DNA of 64,000 bases from Tigriopus japonicus (lineage: Eukaryota > Arthropoda > Copepoda > Harpacticoida > Harpacticidae): contig JAAGOF010000055.1 of the NCBI GenBank assembly GCA_010645155.1, positions 251,861 through 315,860 of the forward strand, written 5' to 3'. Numbering within the stretch: the first letter of the stretch is position 1; each line of letters opens with the position of its first letter. Below are positions 1 to 12,249 of the stretch, piece by piece. The notes under the pieces are model-generated. The model saw only the letters and a program-made list of their open reading frames with translations, made no database searches and was not told the DNA's origin. Made by a program: the position numbers and the translations under genes.

Positions 1-1290
1 AACGGAGCGCTCTGACTAACCACCAGTGCCGATGTCCCTTGCGACTTCTTGGTCGCCGTTTGCTGTTTCTGCCTCCTCGATCCATTTTCTGTCTGTCTCT
101 GTCTCTTTAGTTATCTCTCCCGGGCAGGGCTGGTTCTGGCCAACTGATGGCTACGCTTCCAGTGAGAGAGAGGAGCATGATTGTGGTCCGTGGTGATGGT
201 GGCACTTGTGAATAATCATGGCACTCTCCATTCTGTCCTTTGGCATCGGTGTTTTGACACTCCGACATCCCCTGTACTGGTGCTGTCCAAGGGGTCAGAT
301 AATATGGGAGGGCAATACACCTGCAAAAAAAATCCAAATAAATGAAAAGCATCTCCCAAACCTGAGGTTTCAGTGACTAAGGGTGGCTTTGCCGTTCAAG
401 ACACCCGAGATGGTGTAGAAATACGGCGAGTTTCGATGCAAAATGGATGAACCACAAGACAGACCCAAGTTATGCAATGAGCTGTCCTCAAAGCGATTGG
501 GGACTTCGCCTCCAAGATGAATGACCATTCGCACTCTTCAGAAATTGGATTTGCTTTTGGCGCTTTTTGTCTCTGTAGCGTTGGTCGTCGTAGTGGTGCG
601 TTCTTACTAGTAGTGGGACTCACTCGGGCTCTTTCTGCCATTGGGGGAGACGGATGATGATCATCATCGCTCAAGGATCTCTCTCAAAGCATTCCGTACT
701 CGAACATCGGTGGGATGGTATTAATATTAAACCGAGTGTTGTGGCCCAATATGTTGGAAACAATGGCGTGATTTATGGTAGTGCATAAAACAAACACGGG
801 GAAAACAGACGTAGAAACGTTACAAGCTGAAGATGCCTTGCCGACTGGGAAGTTGGGAAGTCAATTGTTTTGCAATCCCGTCAATGCCAATCCACATGCC
901 AGTATCCAGCCAGATCAATCCAATAAATAAGTTCAAAATATCATTTTCCCCCCATGCCAACGTCGGAGTCAAGACTTTGAGGCTCAAGCTAGACCTTCAT
1001 CATAGTCGTGTAGAGTTAGATGCTCTCTAGCTGCCAATGTTGTGAATGGTGGATTCGAAAATAAACAAAAGGGGTGAAGCAAGGTCTGAATTTTGTTATT
1101 CCCACTGTGCTCTTCGTGCTGTCAAGTGAGGATGGCCCTCTGGCCCTTGATAGTGTGTCCATAAATATTTCTCTTTTATGGCATTGGCATGAAATTCGCT
1201 CGGATCGCTTCTTCTCACGTTCGCGCAGATGATTATGATAATTTCGCTTGATCCTTCAGAATTGATATGCCATCTTCCATTCCTCTTTGT
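1..1290. other. Left-edge stretch without a supported gene
   Basis: Only short frames with no recognisable domain are present. Both strands have frequent stops, and nothing is called. Confidence 0.6.
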
Positions 1291-1571
1291 TCCTTCCACC
1301 ACACCCTTGAATTGTGAAATGAAAAGAATCAAGGTNNNNNNNNNNNNNNNNNNNNNNNNNNNNNNNNNNNNNNNNNNNNNNNNNNNNNNNNNNNNNNNNN
1401 NNNNNNNNNNNNNNNNNNNNNNNNNNNNNNNNNNNNNNNNNNNNNNNNNNNNNNNNNNNNNNNNNNNNNNNNNNNNNNNNNNNNNNNNNNNNNNNNNNNN
1501 NNNNNNNNNNNNNNNNNNNNNNNNNNTCCTTCCACCACACCCTTGAATTGTGAAATGAAAAGAGTCGAGGT
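1291..1571 (+). repeat. 45-bp direct repeat flanking the assembly gap
   Basis: The 45 bases 1291-1335 (starting TCCTTCCACCACACCC) recur at 1527-1571 with two A-to-G differences near the 3' end. The left copy is cut by the Ns. Either a tandem duplication spans the gap, or the two contig ends overlap and represent two alleles that the assembler failed to merge. Confidence 0.9.
1336..1526. other. Assembly gap (191 Ns)
   Basis: A run of Ns. It is flanked on both sides by near-identical 45-base copies (see the direct repeat entry), so the true distance and copy number are unknown. Any frame drawn across it is meaningless. Confidence 0.99.
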
Positions 1572-2133
1572 TTGTGGTCAAAAATGAAGAATTCAAGCCT
1601 GGCGTGAATAGAAGGCCAATAATCTCCCAAATCGTGGCTCCCTTTAGGGCGGCTTCTTTAGTCTGTTGGCATATTGTCATTTCCACTAATCCCCATCTAG
1701 TTCCTCTGAGTATTATTGAGCCAAATATGGCCGTGTTTGTTTTATTCGTTTTGCCATCAATTGGATGATGGCTTAATGTGCCTTCCTCGGCAAGTGGCAA
1801 AACCCCCCTCCTCCACCTCTTTTCTTGATTTGCTCTATGTTGGTTATATGGAGGTAAGCGTATCGTATGTAGTATGTAGTCATAGTGAGCAAGCGTCGAA
1901 CGTCGACTGTTGGGGTTGTTCGTTGTTTCGATCACGACTGAGTCGATAGGAGTACCCTTTAGGTCTCCAAGGAGATTGACCCTTTTCCATTTCTCACGAC
2001 ATAAATGATCTTGTTATGACGTTTGCGCTCTTTCTTCTTTTGCAAATATCTTCTTTTCTCTCTGTCCGCTTTTGTGGTCTGATTTCATTATTGCCCCCTA
2101 TTGAATGTATTGCCTAGCAGGCAAGTGGCCACT

Positions 2134-2151
2134 ATCATCATCATCATCATC
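2134..2151 (+). repeat. (ATC)6 microsatellite
   Basis: Six perfect ATC units. The apparent isoleucine- or serine-rich frames across it come from the repeat. Confidence 0.9.
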
Positions 2152-5100
2152 CTCTTCCTCATGCTCCACTGTGTATCGCGGCTGTGCATGCTTCGTCTGG
2201 TGCTTCTTCTGGCTTCCCCAAGAGTTGCTCCTGAGTTTTGGCGAATTGGCCTCCGGGAATTCACCCCTTTGGTCACAATTTTCCCCAGGGATCTGACAAA
2301 CGAACTCCAACGAATGGACCAGGAACGGCCAAAAGCAGACGTCGAATCCTAGACTCACAGTATACATTGAGTGAGGAGGCGTCCTTTGCGTATGTATGTA
2401 TTCCTCAATTCCTTATTCCACGTTTCCCATAATCCAATATGATTGTACATAACAGCTCAAGCCGTGAAAGGCATTCACAAAGAGTAACGTTGATGATGAT
2501 GTCATTCACTAATGAACAGCCAAAGGGTGCCAATCAAGGGAAACTGCTTGTGTAACTTATTGGCCCACTCGGGATGCATTTGCAGGGCCGTGATAGTGGT
2601 TTTACGGATAAACAAAATGTGTCCTCTTAGGGCCGTTTGGAGGGTGTGTTTCACGCGTACTTACCAAACAACCATCAAATCGACACAAGGGGTGGTGTGC
2701 ATCTATCAGGCTTTTGCATCTGTAATGGTTGATATCGCGACCGGAGATCAAAAGGTTCCATAAACAAGAACGTCATTATTCTGAGGGGTCCGCGAATCAT
2801 CTTCAATTGTCTCGGGACCATCAACTCTGAAAACTCATGATGCACATGCCGCATCCGTCGGAGTTACTCACACCATCGCTATCATGATCGTCAACATCGT
2901 AGTGAAGTCAAATCCCAAAGTCAAAATCAGTTGGAAGCAATTGAGCAAGTCGTCTGAAACTTCCCTTTCCCAACGACAACGAGACCGATAAAGCACTCGC
3001 TCGACGGGTATCCGGGACGACCAAAAGAGTTATTATAATCTTGGTGACTCTGGGAAATTAGTCGCCTGCAAAACGCAAGACAATTGTCGAAGAACTGAGG
3101 TCACGACTCTTTGAGGTCTTTTTGTGTCTGTGTACATATGCTATCTTGCACGGCCATGACGATCACACTGTGTGACATAATGATGTCATACCGGATGCCC
3201 TAATGGATGGATCTCTTCGAGCGGGCATTTTTCACTCCCTCCTCCACTCACCGCCCTCGTATAGCATTTGTGGTACCTTGGAACGTATGTGCAGATACAC
3301 ATGGGGGGATCACTTTCTGACTTGGTTCATTCGACTCCCTAACCAACCTCAAAGGCAAAATGGTAGCAGGTCTTAAGAAAGGTACATTATATGGAAGAAA
3401 AACTTGTCGACAGAAGTTCAGGGAGAGCGGAAATTGTTACGAGCATGAGCTCCCATCATAAAGAGTTGAACCAGAGTCCGTGTGAGTGTGTGCAAAAAGC
3501 CAAGATTGATGGATTGAGATGTGTTTACTCAATTTCTCTGCATCCTTGCCAGAAAGACGTCCTCTTCGTGAAGAGGGAAATGAATAGAAAAATCTATTGC
3601 AATGGCACCTTGATTCATTCCTCCCTCCAATTTGAACCCCAGAGTTTATCAACCCAATCTTACCACCCACCCCCCGAAATGCATTCTCGTAAAACTCGTC
3701 CTGTTGAATCTTCTCCTGAGAATAGTCGGGCCACAAACTTTGGGACTGGGCTGTATCAAAAGTTGACACATAACAGAGGATTGGGATGGCACACCATTCA
3801 TATCATCTAATGCGTTTTGTTCGGAATGGACTAAGTGCGTGTGTGGTAGTTCACTTCACAAAATGTGAAAAATGACGAGAATCTTTTGGCTCGTTTTTCT
3901 CAACCCTTGACACGGCATATCAAGACATATTAATGTTTATAAATAGTTGTAGATAAGCAACGATGCGACACGCACTGGCCCCATTTTCTCCCCTTCGCTT
4001 TCATCCTGGGAATGGGACACTTTGCCTCCAGTCAGCCAACTTACACCCGCAATGTCGTAAAGAAGACTTCAAATCATGAGTGAGTGTGGAACGCCTCTCT
4101 GGGAATGAATCAACTTGTGGTGGAGACTGGAAATGGATCCAGCAGATTTTACTGACCCTAGTTGTGATCCAGGACCCCTTCAAAACTACAACCACCTCGT
4201 TCTTTCCCTCGTTGCCTCCATTATGGTTGTCGCCCCCCCCCCCATTCCTTTGGATTTCCCAACAAATGTTACCTTCCCCATGTTGCAAAAAACATGGTTG
4301 CTTGCTTGAGGCGATAAATGAGCGACTGTTCAGCTGTTCGTGACGCGTGGGTGTTATTACTAGTCCTGCAACAACCATAACAACAACCTCAAGCTCAACC
4401 TCACTTCAGTAGCATCTGTTTGATTCGAAGGAGCTGAGGCAAAAGGGGACCCACACCATCATCTCATCTGAACACTGAGACAAGCCACCAACTAGCCACA
4501 TGCACAGCTAATACACATACTACGGTGTTCAGCACAGTGTAGCTGACTGACTCAGGGGTCCTGAGATTAATGATGCAGGCTTGTTACATCCATTTAAATT
4601 GTGGTCGATACCTCTGCTTTGTGCTGATGTGCGCTAGTTAGTGTCCGTGTGTGTGTATGTGTGTAAATACTACAAACCCATGAACCTATGTTCTAGTGCT
4701 GGCATGTACGCGAGCAATGCTGAATATATACACACGCACACACCCGTGACAACAAGCTTGGAGAAATGAGTTCAGATTCAACTTCAAAGGGTGATTCACG
4801 TGTTGTGGTGAGGGAGAAAGGGGGTGGAAAATAAACAGGAATTAGTTTTCTTGACATCGTATTTGTATACTCAAGAATAAGTGAACAATTGCTGCCATTC
4901 GTCTTAAATCGAATTTTCAATTCATTTGCTCGAGTGGATGCCACAGAGTTTGAACTACATAGAAAATGCACCTAAAAGAGTAGAGTTGTAGAACATGCAG
5001 AACTATTGTATCGTGGATGTTCATTCATGGAGGTTTGTCGTAATGAAGGAAGCTTCTCCTTCTTTCTTTTGCTTCTCCCTTCTCGTCCGAAATGAGACCA

Positions 5101-5547
5101 ATCACATCCAATCGATGTGTGTGCTTTGAGGAAACAATGATGACAGTAGCAATGAAAGGGAAAAGATTGGCTGCCATTTATCCTTTGTTGTTCCATCGGA
5201 CCCAAACTTGTAAAAGACAGACTGGACACCTAGTACTAGCCATATTTCCACAACTCAGCGCTTTCCACAGACACTGCAAGGCCGAGGGAGCACATATTTG
5301 AATCAAAAATCCATTTGTTTTTATCATAATCTGACCCTGTTTGTTTTGCTCATCCCGCCCTTAAGGTGATTTCAGTTGGGCTCCTCTGGCCGAGAAGTGA
5401 AAATACGACTCAAATCTTTTCTCCAGCTAAAGGGTCCCCGTTTATGGTTGGTCCAGCACTTGCTTTTCAGTTTCCAATCCTTCTCTTCCCTCGTAAGTGC
5501 ATACTTAGTGTGCACTAGTATGAATCTACAGTACTTTAGTACGTATG

Positions 5548-5566
5548 TGCTGTGTGTGTGTGTGTG
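5548..5566 (+). repeat. (TG)n microsatellite
   Basis: About nine TG units, followed by a GTGT-rich tail. Confidence 0.85.
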
Positions 5567-7089
5567 CGGGTGTGCAGGGATAGGGTGATGGGGGAGACTG
5601 TAAGGCGGAGAAAGGAGTGATTGTCACTTTTCATTGCTGCCATTCTTTTCGTGATCTCGTCTTGTTTGCTGTCCAAGCGTCTTCTACGATCAGTACAAAT
5701 GTACACAGATCTCCTATGAATGGACCAATAGATTCCCATCCACTGTCTTCTTATGTATACAGCTTGGCTCGGCTTGGACCCGGGATGGGGTGCACTGACT
5801 AAAACTTGCGACAGTATTGTGAGTAATGGTAGGATGCAAGTGCACTAAAGGCCGCTATTGAATTTACTCAGTGTGACTTAAGCCCCATGGATTGTTGGTC
5901 TATCGTTCGTTGGGCAATGGTCCCTTGCTCTTCGAAAGGGCGCCTTCATCTTGTCATATGTACTACATATTTAGACTGGGCGACCATTGTCCTCATTTGG
6001 ATAATTCTCTGTTTACTTGTTTGTTGAACAAAAACCAGTATGGCATTGCAACATTGAAAACCCGTCCGTTCTTTTTGAATGGTTTGTGCCCAACTTGGAC
6101 TTTGACATCGTGGCCAAATAAAGGATTTCAAACATGCCAACACGACACGAATGCGAGTAGTTGCCATAAACATTTACCATGTGAATGCAACAATTATTTC
6201 AAGACCAAATTTGACTATCCTACAGCCACTTAGTTTTCATTTTTTAGGTTTACCACTTTGGTCGAATTTCATTCAATCTCACATTCCACTTCCATTTTTA
6301 ATCAGGAATGGAACAGTTTCTGTAAAAAGTATTGAGTCTCCTTTCCTTTTTATCCAGTTGGTTCCACTTTTGTTCTGACTGAGCACAAACCAACACTATT
6401 TGGTTGAGTCAAAAAAACAGATTTGACCGGTGTTGGAGGAGCAAGTGGTAGATTTCCTCATAACCATTGTCCTACAGCATCATCCACTACAATCGGGTGG
6501 AATGAGATGAGTGGGAGTGACCAGAAAAGAGGAAGCAGAACAAGATGTCGGGAACCATTTTCTGTCAATGGTCATCAAGTGTCCCAATATATCGGGTACT
6601 CTTCATCCCATTCACTCAAGGAGAAGGATAATGGCATTGGATGTCTGACCGTACATGCGTTCGTCATCTTCATCCTGGTGGTGCTCTTTCTGTATAGAGG
6701 CACGTTCCTCCAGAGATGGTGGTCAAATGGATGCTGCTCACCATGATACTGCGTACATACTTGGATGAAGTAAGACCTCGGACACATTAAGTCTTAGCAT
6801 AACGTGCATTTGACACGCGCCTTTGTTTGCCGGACTCCTCCTGATTCTCGTTTGTCTAAGGCTCTGTACTTGACCAGAAGGATCGGGAAAAAGCCTGGAA
6901 CAGAAGGGTGGAAAGATCCTATGGGTCAGTCCAACGATCTAAGAAGGGAGTAGTGGACAGCAAGCTCCATCGCCCACTTCCTCAAGAGCACTTGCAATCA
7001 ACCTTAAGTAGACACACACGCACACCAAACTTTCCTCTTTGGCCGTGAGTGTGTCATGGTGTGTGCGTGTGAAAGAAAGAATAAGACAC

Positions 7090-7106
7090 AGAGAGAGAGA
7101 GAGAGA
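7090..7106 (+). repeat. (AG)n microsatellite
   Basis: About eight AG units in a purine-rich stretch. Confidence 0.85.
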
Positions 7107-7450
7107 CGAAGGGGGTCAAAACTTCTATCTCTATCAAATAATTCCCGGTATATTATGTACCCTATTGTACGTAAAAGTGAGGACGAATAGTCAGTGGGGT
7201 TCCGAGACGAAAACTGTCTCACCCGAGAAGATGAAGACGAAGAAGGCCGTCCGCTCATTTCTAGAGTTGTGTGCTTCTCAATGTCCAAGACGTGCAAACA
7301 TTACCCGTCTATTGATATATTCATCAATAGATCGAAAAGAGACATCCATGACAGGGCAATTTTCAATATCTCCCGTAATCGCCTCGATTGTGACGTGGTA
7401 GAGTTTCTCTCGCTTGGACTCGGACGCCTTGAATAGAGCACAATTACACA

Positions 7451-7468
7451 CCAACCAACCAACCAACC
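7451..7468 (+). repeat. (CCAA)n microsatellite
   Basis: Four and a half CCAA units. CCAA/TTGG tetranucleotides recur across the window (42341, 60232). Confidence 0.85.
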
Positions 7469-8975
7469 AGCCTCCCATCTCGTCGAATGTCTTGGGCTCG
7501 ATCTCCGCAGTGCCCAAGAGCGGCGGTGGTGATGATGTCCATCCGTGTTCCTTTGCAATCAGGAGATTATTGAACTGCCGCTCCCATAATATAATAATGG
7601 GCACAAAAGCGAATCCCACCGTCATCTTTGTCTCGTTCATCGATATTTTTTTCGAGCACGTCACACCATTTGGTCGCGGGAATATCATTCACTTGAAATG
7701 TCTCTTCAATCGAATTCAACTTTGGAAGCAAAAGAACTTGAACTACATACTATTGTAGAGCGGCAATCAAAGTGTATCTTCAAAGCCAGTTGACAACTCG
7801 ATTTGCGTGTGTGTCATGATGACCTAACAAATGTCCTCCGAGTCTCCCATCCCACTTCTTCCATTTTTCTGTCCCCTTTTATGATGTCAATGATTAGTGC
7901 GCTTAAGATCATCAAAAGGCACAATCTCGTCACTATTTTCAATCCAAAAATATGTCTAAAACGCTCCAAAACTCAATCACTTCCAATCACATAATCGTTA
8001 CATACTGTACGTATATCTGCACTTGCCTCTAAAAAAGCATTCAAGTTTTATTGACAATTCTTTCGCGAAAATGTCGCCCAAAGTGTCTGGGAGTCAGTCG
8101 TCCCCTAAATCAAGAGTCTGCCATAAAAACCTACGTGAGAAGACATATCATGGACAAATCACTGGCTCCAAGAGTCTTTTCCTGGCCTCTTCTGTTTGCT
8201 CTATTACACCCCATCCACTATCAACTTGTACGTTGTACAGTACGCAATGTGACTCGATGGGCTCTTTCCACAGGGAAAGAACGGAGGGAGACAATTCTTA
8301 TTACAATCCAATGTGTTCAGACCATGTAGGGTACGTACTACGTACGCACTACGTATTCAAGTAAAGGGTCGTTCTTTTCTTCAGCAATCTCGAGACGGAG
8401 GATTACTGTCACAAAGTAGTCATGTTCAACCCATTATCACATAAGGAGAAAAGGTCACATACAAAATCCTGATTGAGCTTGATAACGCCAACGTCTCAAA
8501 GGATTTTAATGCCCCTTATCAACGACTCTCTTACATACTCATCGGTAGAACGTCACATATGTTTTGACAAGTTGCTCAAAAACGACCTTTTATACAACAC
8601 GGCCAAGCATTCGTGGTTACGGGATTAGCCCACTATAGTGCAACCTCGGAATCCTCAATTAACACAGAGTTCTCGTAAATGGAGTATGCGTAGTTTACAA
8701 GCTAGGCCCACTTTACCTGGTGCTGATCAGGGATAACATGCCAGAAACAAAATTCAGAGCCACAAACAAGTCAACACTCTTTCGCCATTTTCTGACCTTT
8801 TTTGCAATTGTGGCACAAACGCAAGGATTTTAAAGTCAATAGTTGGTCAATTCTGATTGTCATGAGTTATGTTAGATGGAGAATGGCCCATCCATGTCAC
8901 GATCTCAACTCTGAGTTATCTTGGATCGGGCAAATGGTGATTATTCGTCCCAGATCATCGCGTCCTCGTCTCTCT

Positions 8976-8992
8976 CACTCACTCACTCACTC
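8976..8992 (+). repeat. (CACT)n microsatellite
   Basis: Four CACT units. The same motif recurs at 51163 and, inverted, at 44811. Confidence 0.85.
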
Positions 8993-9126
8993 TTTTTGTG
9001 GCTTTTATCACCAAGAAAATTAGTTCAAATCATGCATGACTCTCCTCCTCAGACTAACGACAATAATTTCCTCTCGGCCCAGTTCAAACACGCACTTTGT
9101 TCCTCATGGGGTGGTGATAGTGATAG

Positions 9127-9152
9127 TGGTGGTGGTGGAGGAGGAGGTGGTG
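9127..9152 (+). repeat. (GGT/GGA)n G-rich microsatellite
   Basis: A run of GGT and GGA triplets, preceded by two GATAGT units. Closely spaced G pairs and triplets make a two-tier quadruplex conceivable. Glycine runs read across it are repeat artefacts. Confidence 0.85.
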
Positions 9153-9870
9153 GGTACATTGTGGATACGACCATAGAGCGGTGTTACGCCCCCAGGCGTT
9201 GGAGGAGAGTCGACTGGTTCAGTCAATCAGCCAGCGTCTCAGAGGTTCTTGTGATCATGCCAGACAAGCAGGCGTGTTGCGGTCGATTCTCGCGTATGAG
9301 AACATATACTGAGGACATGACAAGAGATTGAAAGGGTTATTACAAGATTGAGGGTTTGACGGTCGGACGATAGAGACCTTGAGAATGGAAGCAATTGAGA
9401 GGTTATCAATACCAACTTGGGAGAGAAAAAAGGCAAAAATTATTAGGAGAACCATCCCGAGGTGTGTGTGATCGATAGTTGACAAAACTTGTCGCAAGAG
9501 ACTCTTAACAAAAAGAAATCTTGTTCCAATGAACCCAAATGAAGTTTGCTCAGAGTTGACGGGTGATAAAAGGCGGAGTCAGGCAACACTGGCAAAATGC
9601 AACCATCTTTTACGTGCCATCATGCCGATTGTTTAGGATAGCTATTTAGGATCCTGATTCTACATTAAAACACCTTGTCAAAGCTATTGACCAATGTTTT
9701 TGAATTGATTCATTTGAGTCTTGGGAGAGGCAAGTGGTCCATATATCACAGTGATATGTGCCCTGGATCGAAGAAGCGACGAGAGGTGCTTCATTGCGTT
9801 GGTTGTTCCCGTGTTACTCGAGAAGTGTGCTACGTGTCACGAATTGCAGTCATTTCAATCCACAAACCTT

Positions 9871-9888
9871 GACGACGACGACGACGAT
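9871..9888 (+). repeat. (GAC)n microsatellite
   Basis: Five GAC units then GAT. It reads as Asp or Val runs depending on strand and frame. Confidence 0.85.
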
Positions 9889-10271
9889 GAGAGAGTAGGA
9901 AGGAGCCAACGGGTGAATACGGAATAATGGACAGACACCTTGGAACCTCACCAAGAGACTTTTATTGTTTGGGATTCGGCGGTGTTGGGATAAGACACAC
10001 AGGAAATTAAGCCGTTCCCTGGTTCCAACACGCATATTTAATTAAATCTGAAGGTGTGCCCACGTCTCTAAAGCACGATAGTTTCCACCACAAATGAATC
10101 TAATTTGACCCCTTGGGTTGTTTCATTTGGTCTCGACCCTTTTTCCATACGTAGGAGTATACGTGTTAAAAAACACGGAACTGTTTATGTATCTAGACAG
10201 CAGACAAGGCGGATGAAATAGCCTGGTCCATGATTGAGATGAAACCAGTGAACCCATTTATGGCGCAATGT

Positions 10272-10300
10272 TCTCTCTGTCTGTCTCTCTCTCTCTCTCC
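10272..10300 (+). repeat. (CT)n microsatellite with CTGT interruptions
   Basis: A pyrimidine-rich CT tract with two CTGT interruptions. Serine/leucine-rich frames here are artefacts. Confidence 0.85.
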
Positions 10301-11073
10301 TTCTTACTCACCCCTGACGGATTCAGGTCTCCCCACCTCGTCGTTATGGTGGTGCCCGGACTGGTTGCCACTTTGGTTCTCGGGTCGATCAGAGGTCCTG
10401 TCTTTCTTAATTTATGTCTCCTAATAAGACCACTTCAGGAGACAAACGAGCCTCAACGGGTGAGATATAAAGGAACACATCCCCAGAATACATGGACCAT
10501 CATTTGGAACATTCGCCTCTCGTCCGTTATTCCTTCGTGCCGTTGCACCAAAGGAAGGGTCACTCGCTAATGGTCAAAAATGTCAAACATAAATAGTGTG
10601 GGTGGTCAACGTTTGGGAGCTTTCACACGGGCTCCATGGAGCAGAACGTGCGTTTTCAGAAACGAAACCATCCTAAAGACAGTTCTTAAGGCCAGCCAGC
10701 CTTTTCTTATTCAGGTTCCATGCAATATTTGTCGGTTCCAGCTCGTCACATTCGAAGATGACAGGAATTGGATCTGGATGCCGATATATCCATACACATT
10801 TGCGACATTTAATCCCCTTGTTCCAACATGACAGCCTTCTTTTCCATGACACCCGTCCTCTCCGATTGCCCTCCTTACGCCAAACACACAACCCGTCAAT
10901 GCCATAACCCCCAATGTTGATTGTTCTCATCGGAGGACAGATAACCAAAAACCTGGACCCTGATCATCGAGTTTCTCGGTAGTTTTTTGTTCTTCTGACT
11001 GAAGACCATATTTCTTAAAACTGGAGAATTGGCGTTTTAAAAGCTAACTGAGCATGAGGAAAACTGAAGAGTA

Positions 11074-11101
11074 AACCATTTGGAGTTGGCTCCAAATGGT
11101 T
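11074..11101. repeat. Perfect 12-bp inverted repeat with 4-base loop
   Basis: Arms AACCATTTGGAG and CTCCAAATGGTT are exactly complementary around the loop TTGG. This could form a short hairpin in RNA or DNA. The stem is too short for a typical microRNA precursor. Confidence 0.9.
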
Positions 11102-11767
11102 GAGTCTTCCACGGTCATTTAGAGCGAAATGCCCAAATGGACAAGAGACAGCTCAGACATTTGGGGTCAGAAATGGCACTCGGTGTTCAGAGGGCTTAAT
11201 TTGACATTTCTCCCTTTGTTTTCCCATCAGACCATCCTGATTGCCATCATAGTTGGACACAGGTTGCACGCAGTATTTTGGCCAAGGAGTTCGGGTAATT
11301 CGACCTTTGGGAACAAATTTGACCGCATTGTTTCCGGGAACCAATCCATGGTATATATCTGCAGGTCCCTGAGAGACGAGCCTAAACCAAACCAAATAAG
11401 AGCAAGTGCTTCAACGACCATCATGGTTTATGAAGCGGTCCACAGTGGGACTTGGCTTGCTTTCTAGCTGCGTTCACCCTGGTTCTGGTCGTGAATGCAT
11501 GGCGTGTGTACAGAAAGTATTAACAGTTTCGGGGCGTAACGAATGGTCCTCAGATAGAGAGAAAGAGAGAGGAAAGAGTCCTTCAAGAGACTGCGGCAAT
11601 TTTGGGACTTCCAGCATCTCGTGCAGGGTTCGGACCTTGATTTATTGGAAATTTATGTTCAAAATGTACATATTGGATTAGATATCCTCTAATGAGGCGT
11701 CTTCAAACAGCTCAGATGACCTCTTGGATTGTTGCAAACCAAAGACCAAATGGCAACCCTGGAAGGA

Positions 11768-11922
11768 TGTGTGGGTCCCAAAATTGGCCAAGAAAAAAGA
11801 AGTTTCGGCACATTTCCACATTAGAGTCCACTCTGTTCTCTGGGTGGGTTTCCTTCTCCTTCTCTTTCTCTGCTTTGTCAATATCTGTCTGGTGCGTGTG
11901 GGTGGACCCAAGTTGGCCAAGA
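11768..11922 (+). repeat. Imperfect direct repeat pair
   Basis: GTGTGGGTCCCAAAATTGGC (near 11770) and GTGTGGGTGGACCCAAGTTG (near 11896) align with one short insertion, and both continue into a GGCCAAGA end. The copies are about 125 bases apart. They could be a small duplication or two copies of a regulatory motif. Confidence 0.6.
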
Positions 11923-12205
11923 TGGAACAGGCTTTTTACTCGTTCCAACGGCGAACACAGGCAAAAGAAAATCTTCCCATCGCCGTTTTCTTCCTTCTTC
12001 TTCTTCCTCCTCTTCTTTTTTGACAATGAATCCATTGTTTAGGGATGGCTCAATTCGAGAGCTCGAGAATCTTTTCTTGGTTCCCTTCTGCCAGGCGTTG
12101 AAGGATGGTCCTTCCACTGAAGACTGGTTCGCCTCGTTTTTGCTCGTATCACCACAGATATCTTGGAACAACTTACTCGACCAGGTTGGGAGAAAAACGG
12201 ATACG

Positions 12206-12249
12206 GTGGATGGATGGAGAATGGGTGGATGGATGGATAGATGGATGGT
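12206..12249 (+). repeat. (GGAT)n minisatellite-like block
   Basis: GGAT units with GAGAAT and GATA interruptions. The same family appears at 17797, 26731 (complement) and 52081. Confidence 0.85.

Noticed and set aside
1096..1935. 279-codon minus-strand frame
   Set aside because: More than 60 of its codons are assembly Ns, and the flanks are the same duplicated 45-mer, so the length is artificial.
2101..2352. Hydrophobic frame with an isoleucine run
   Set aside because: The run is the (ATC)6 microsatellite; no splice sites or family match.
7278..7688. 136-codon minus-strand frame including an exon-like end at GTAATG
   Set aside because: It crosses a CCAA microsatellite and has no recognised domain; the length is within chance for the window.
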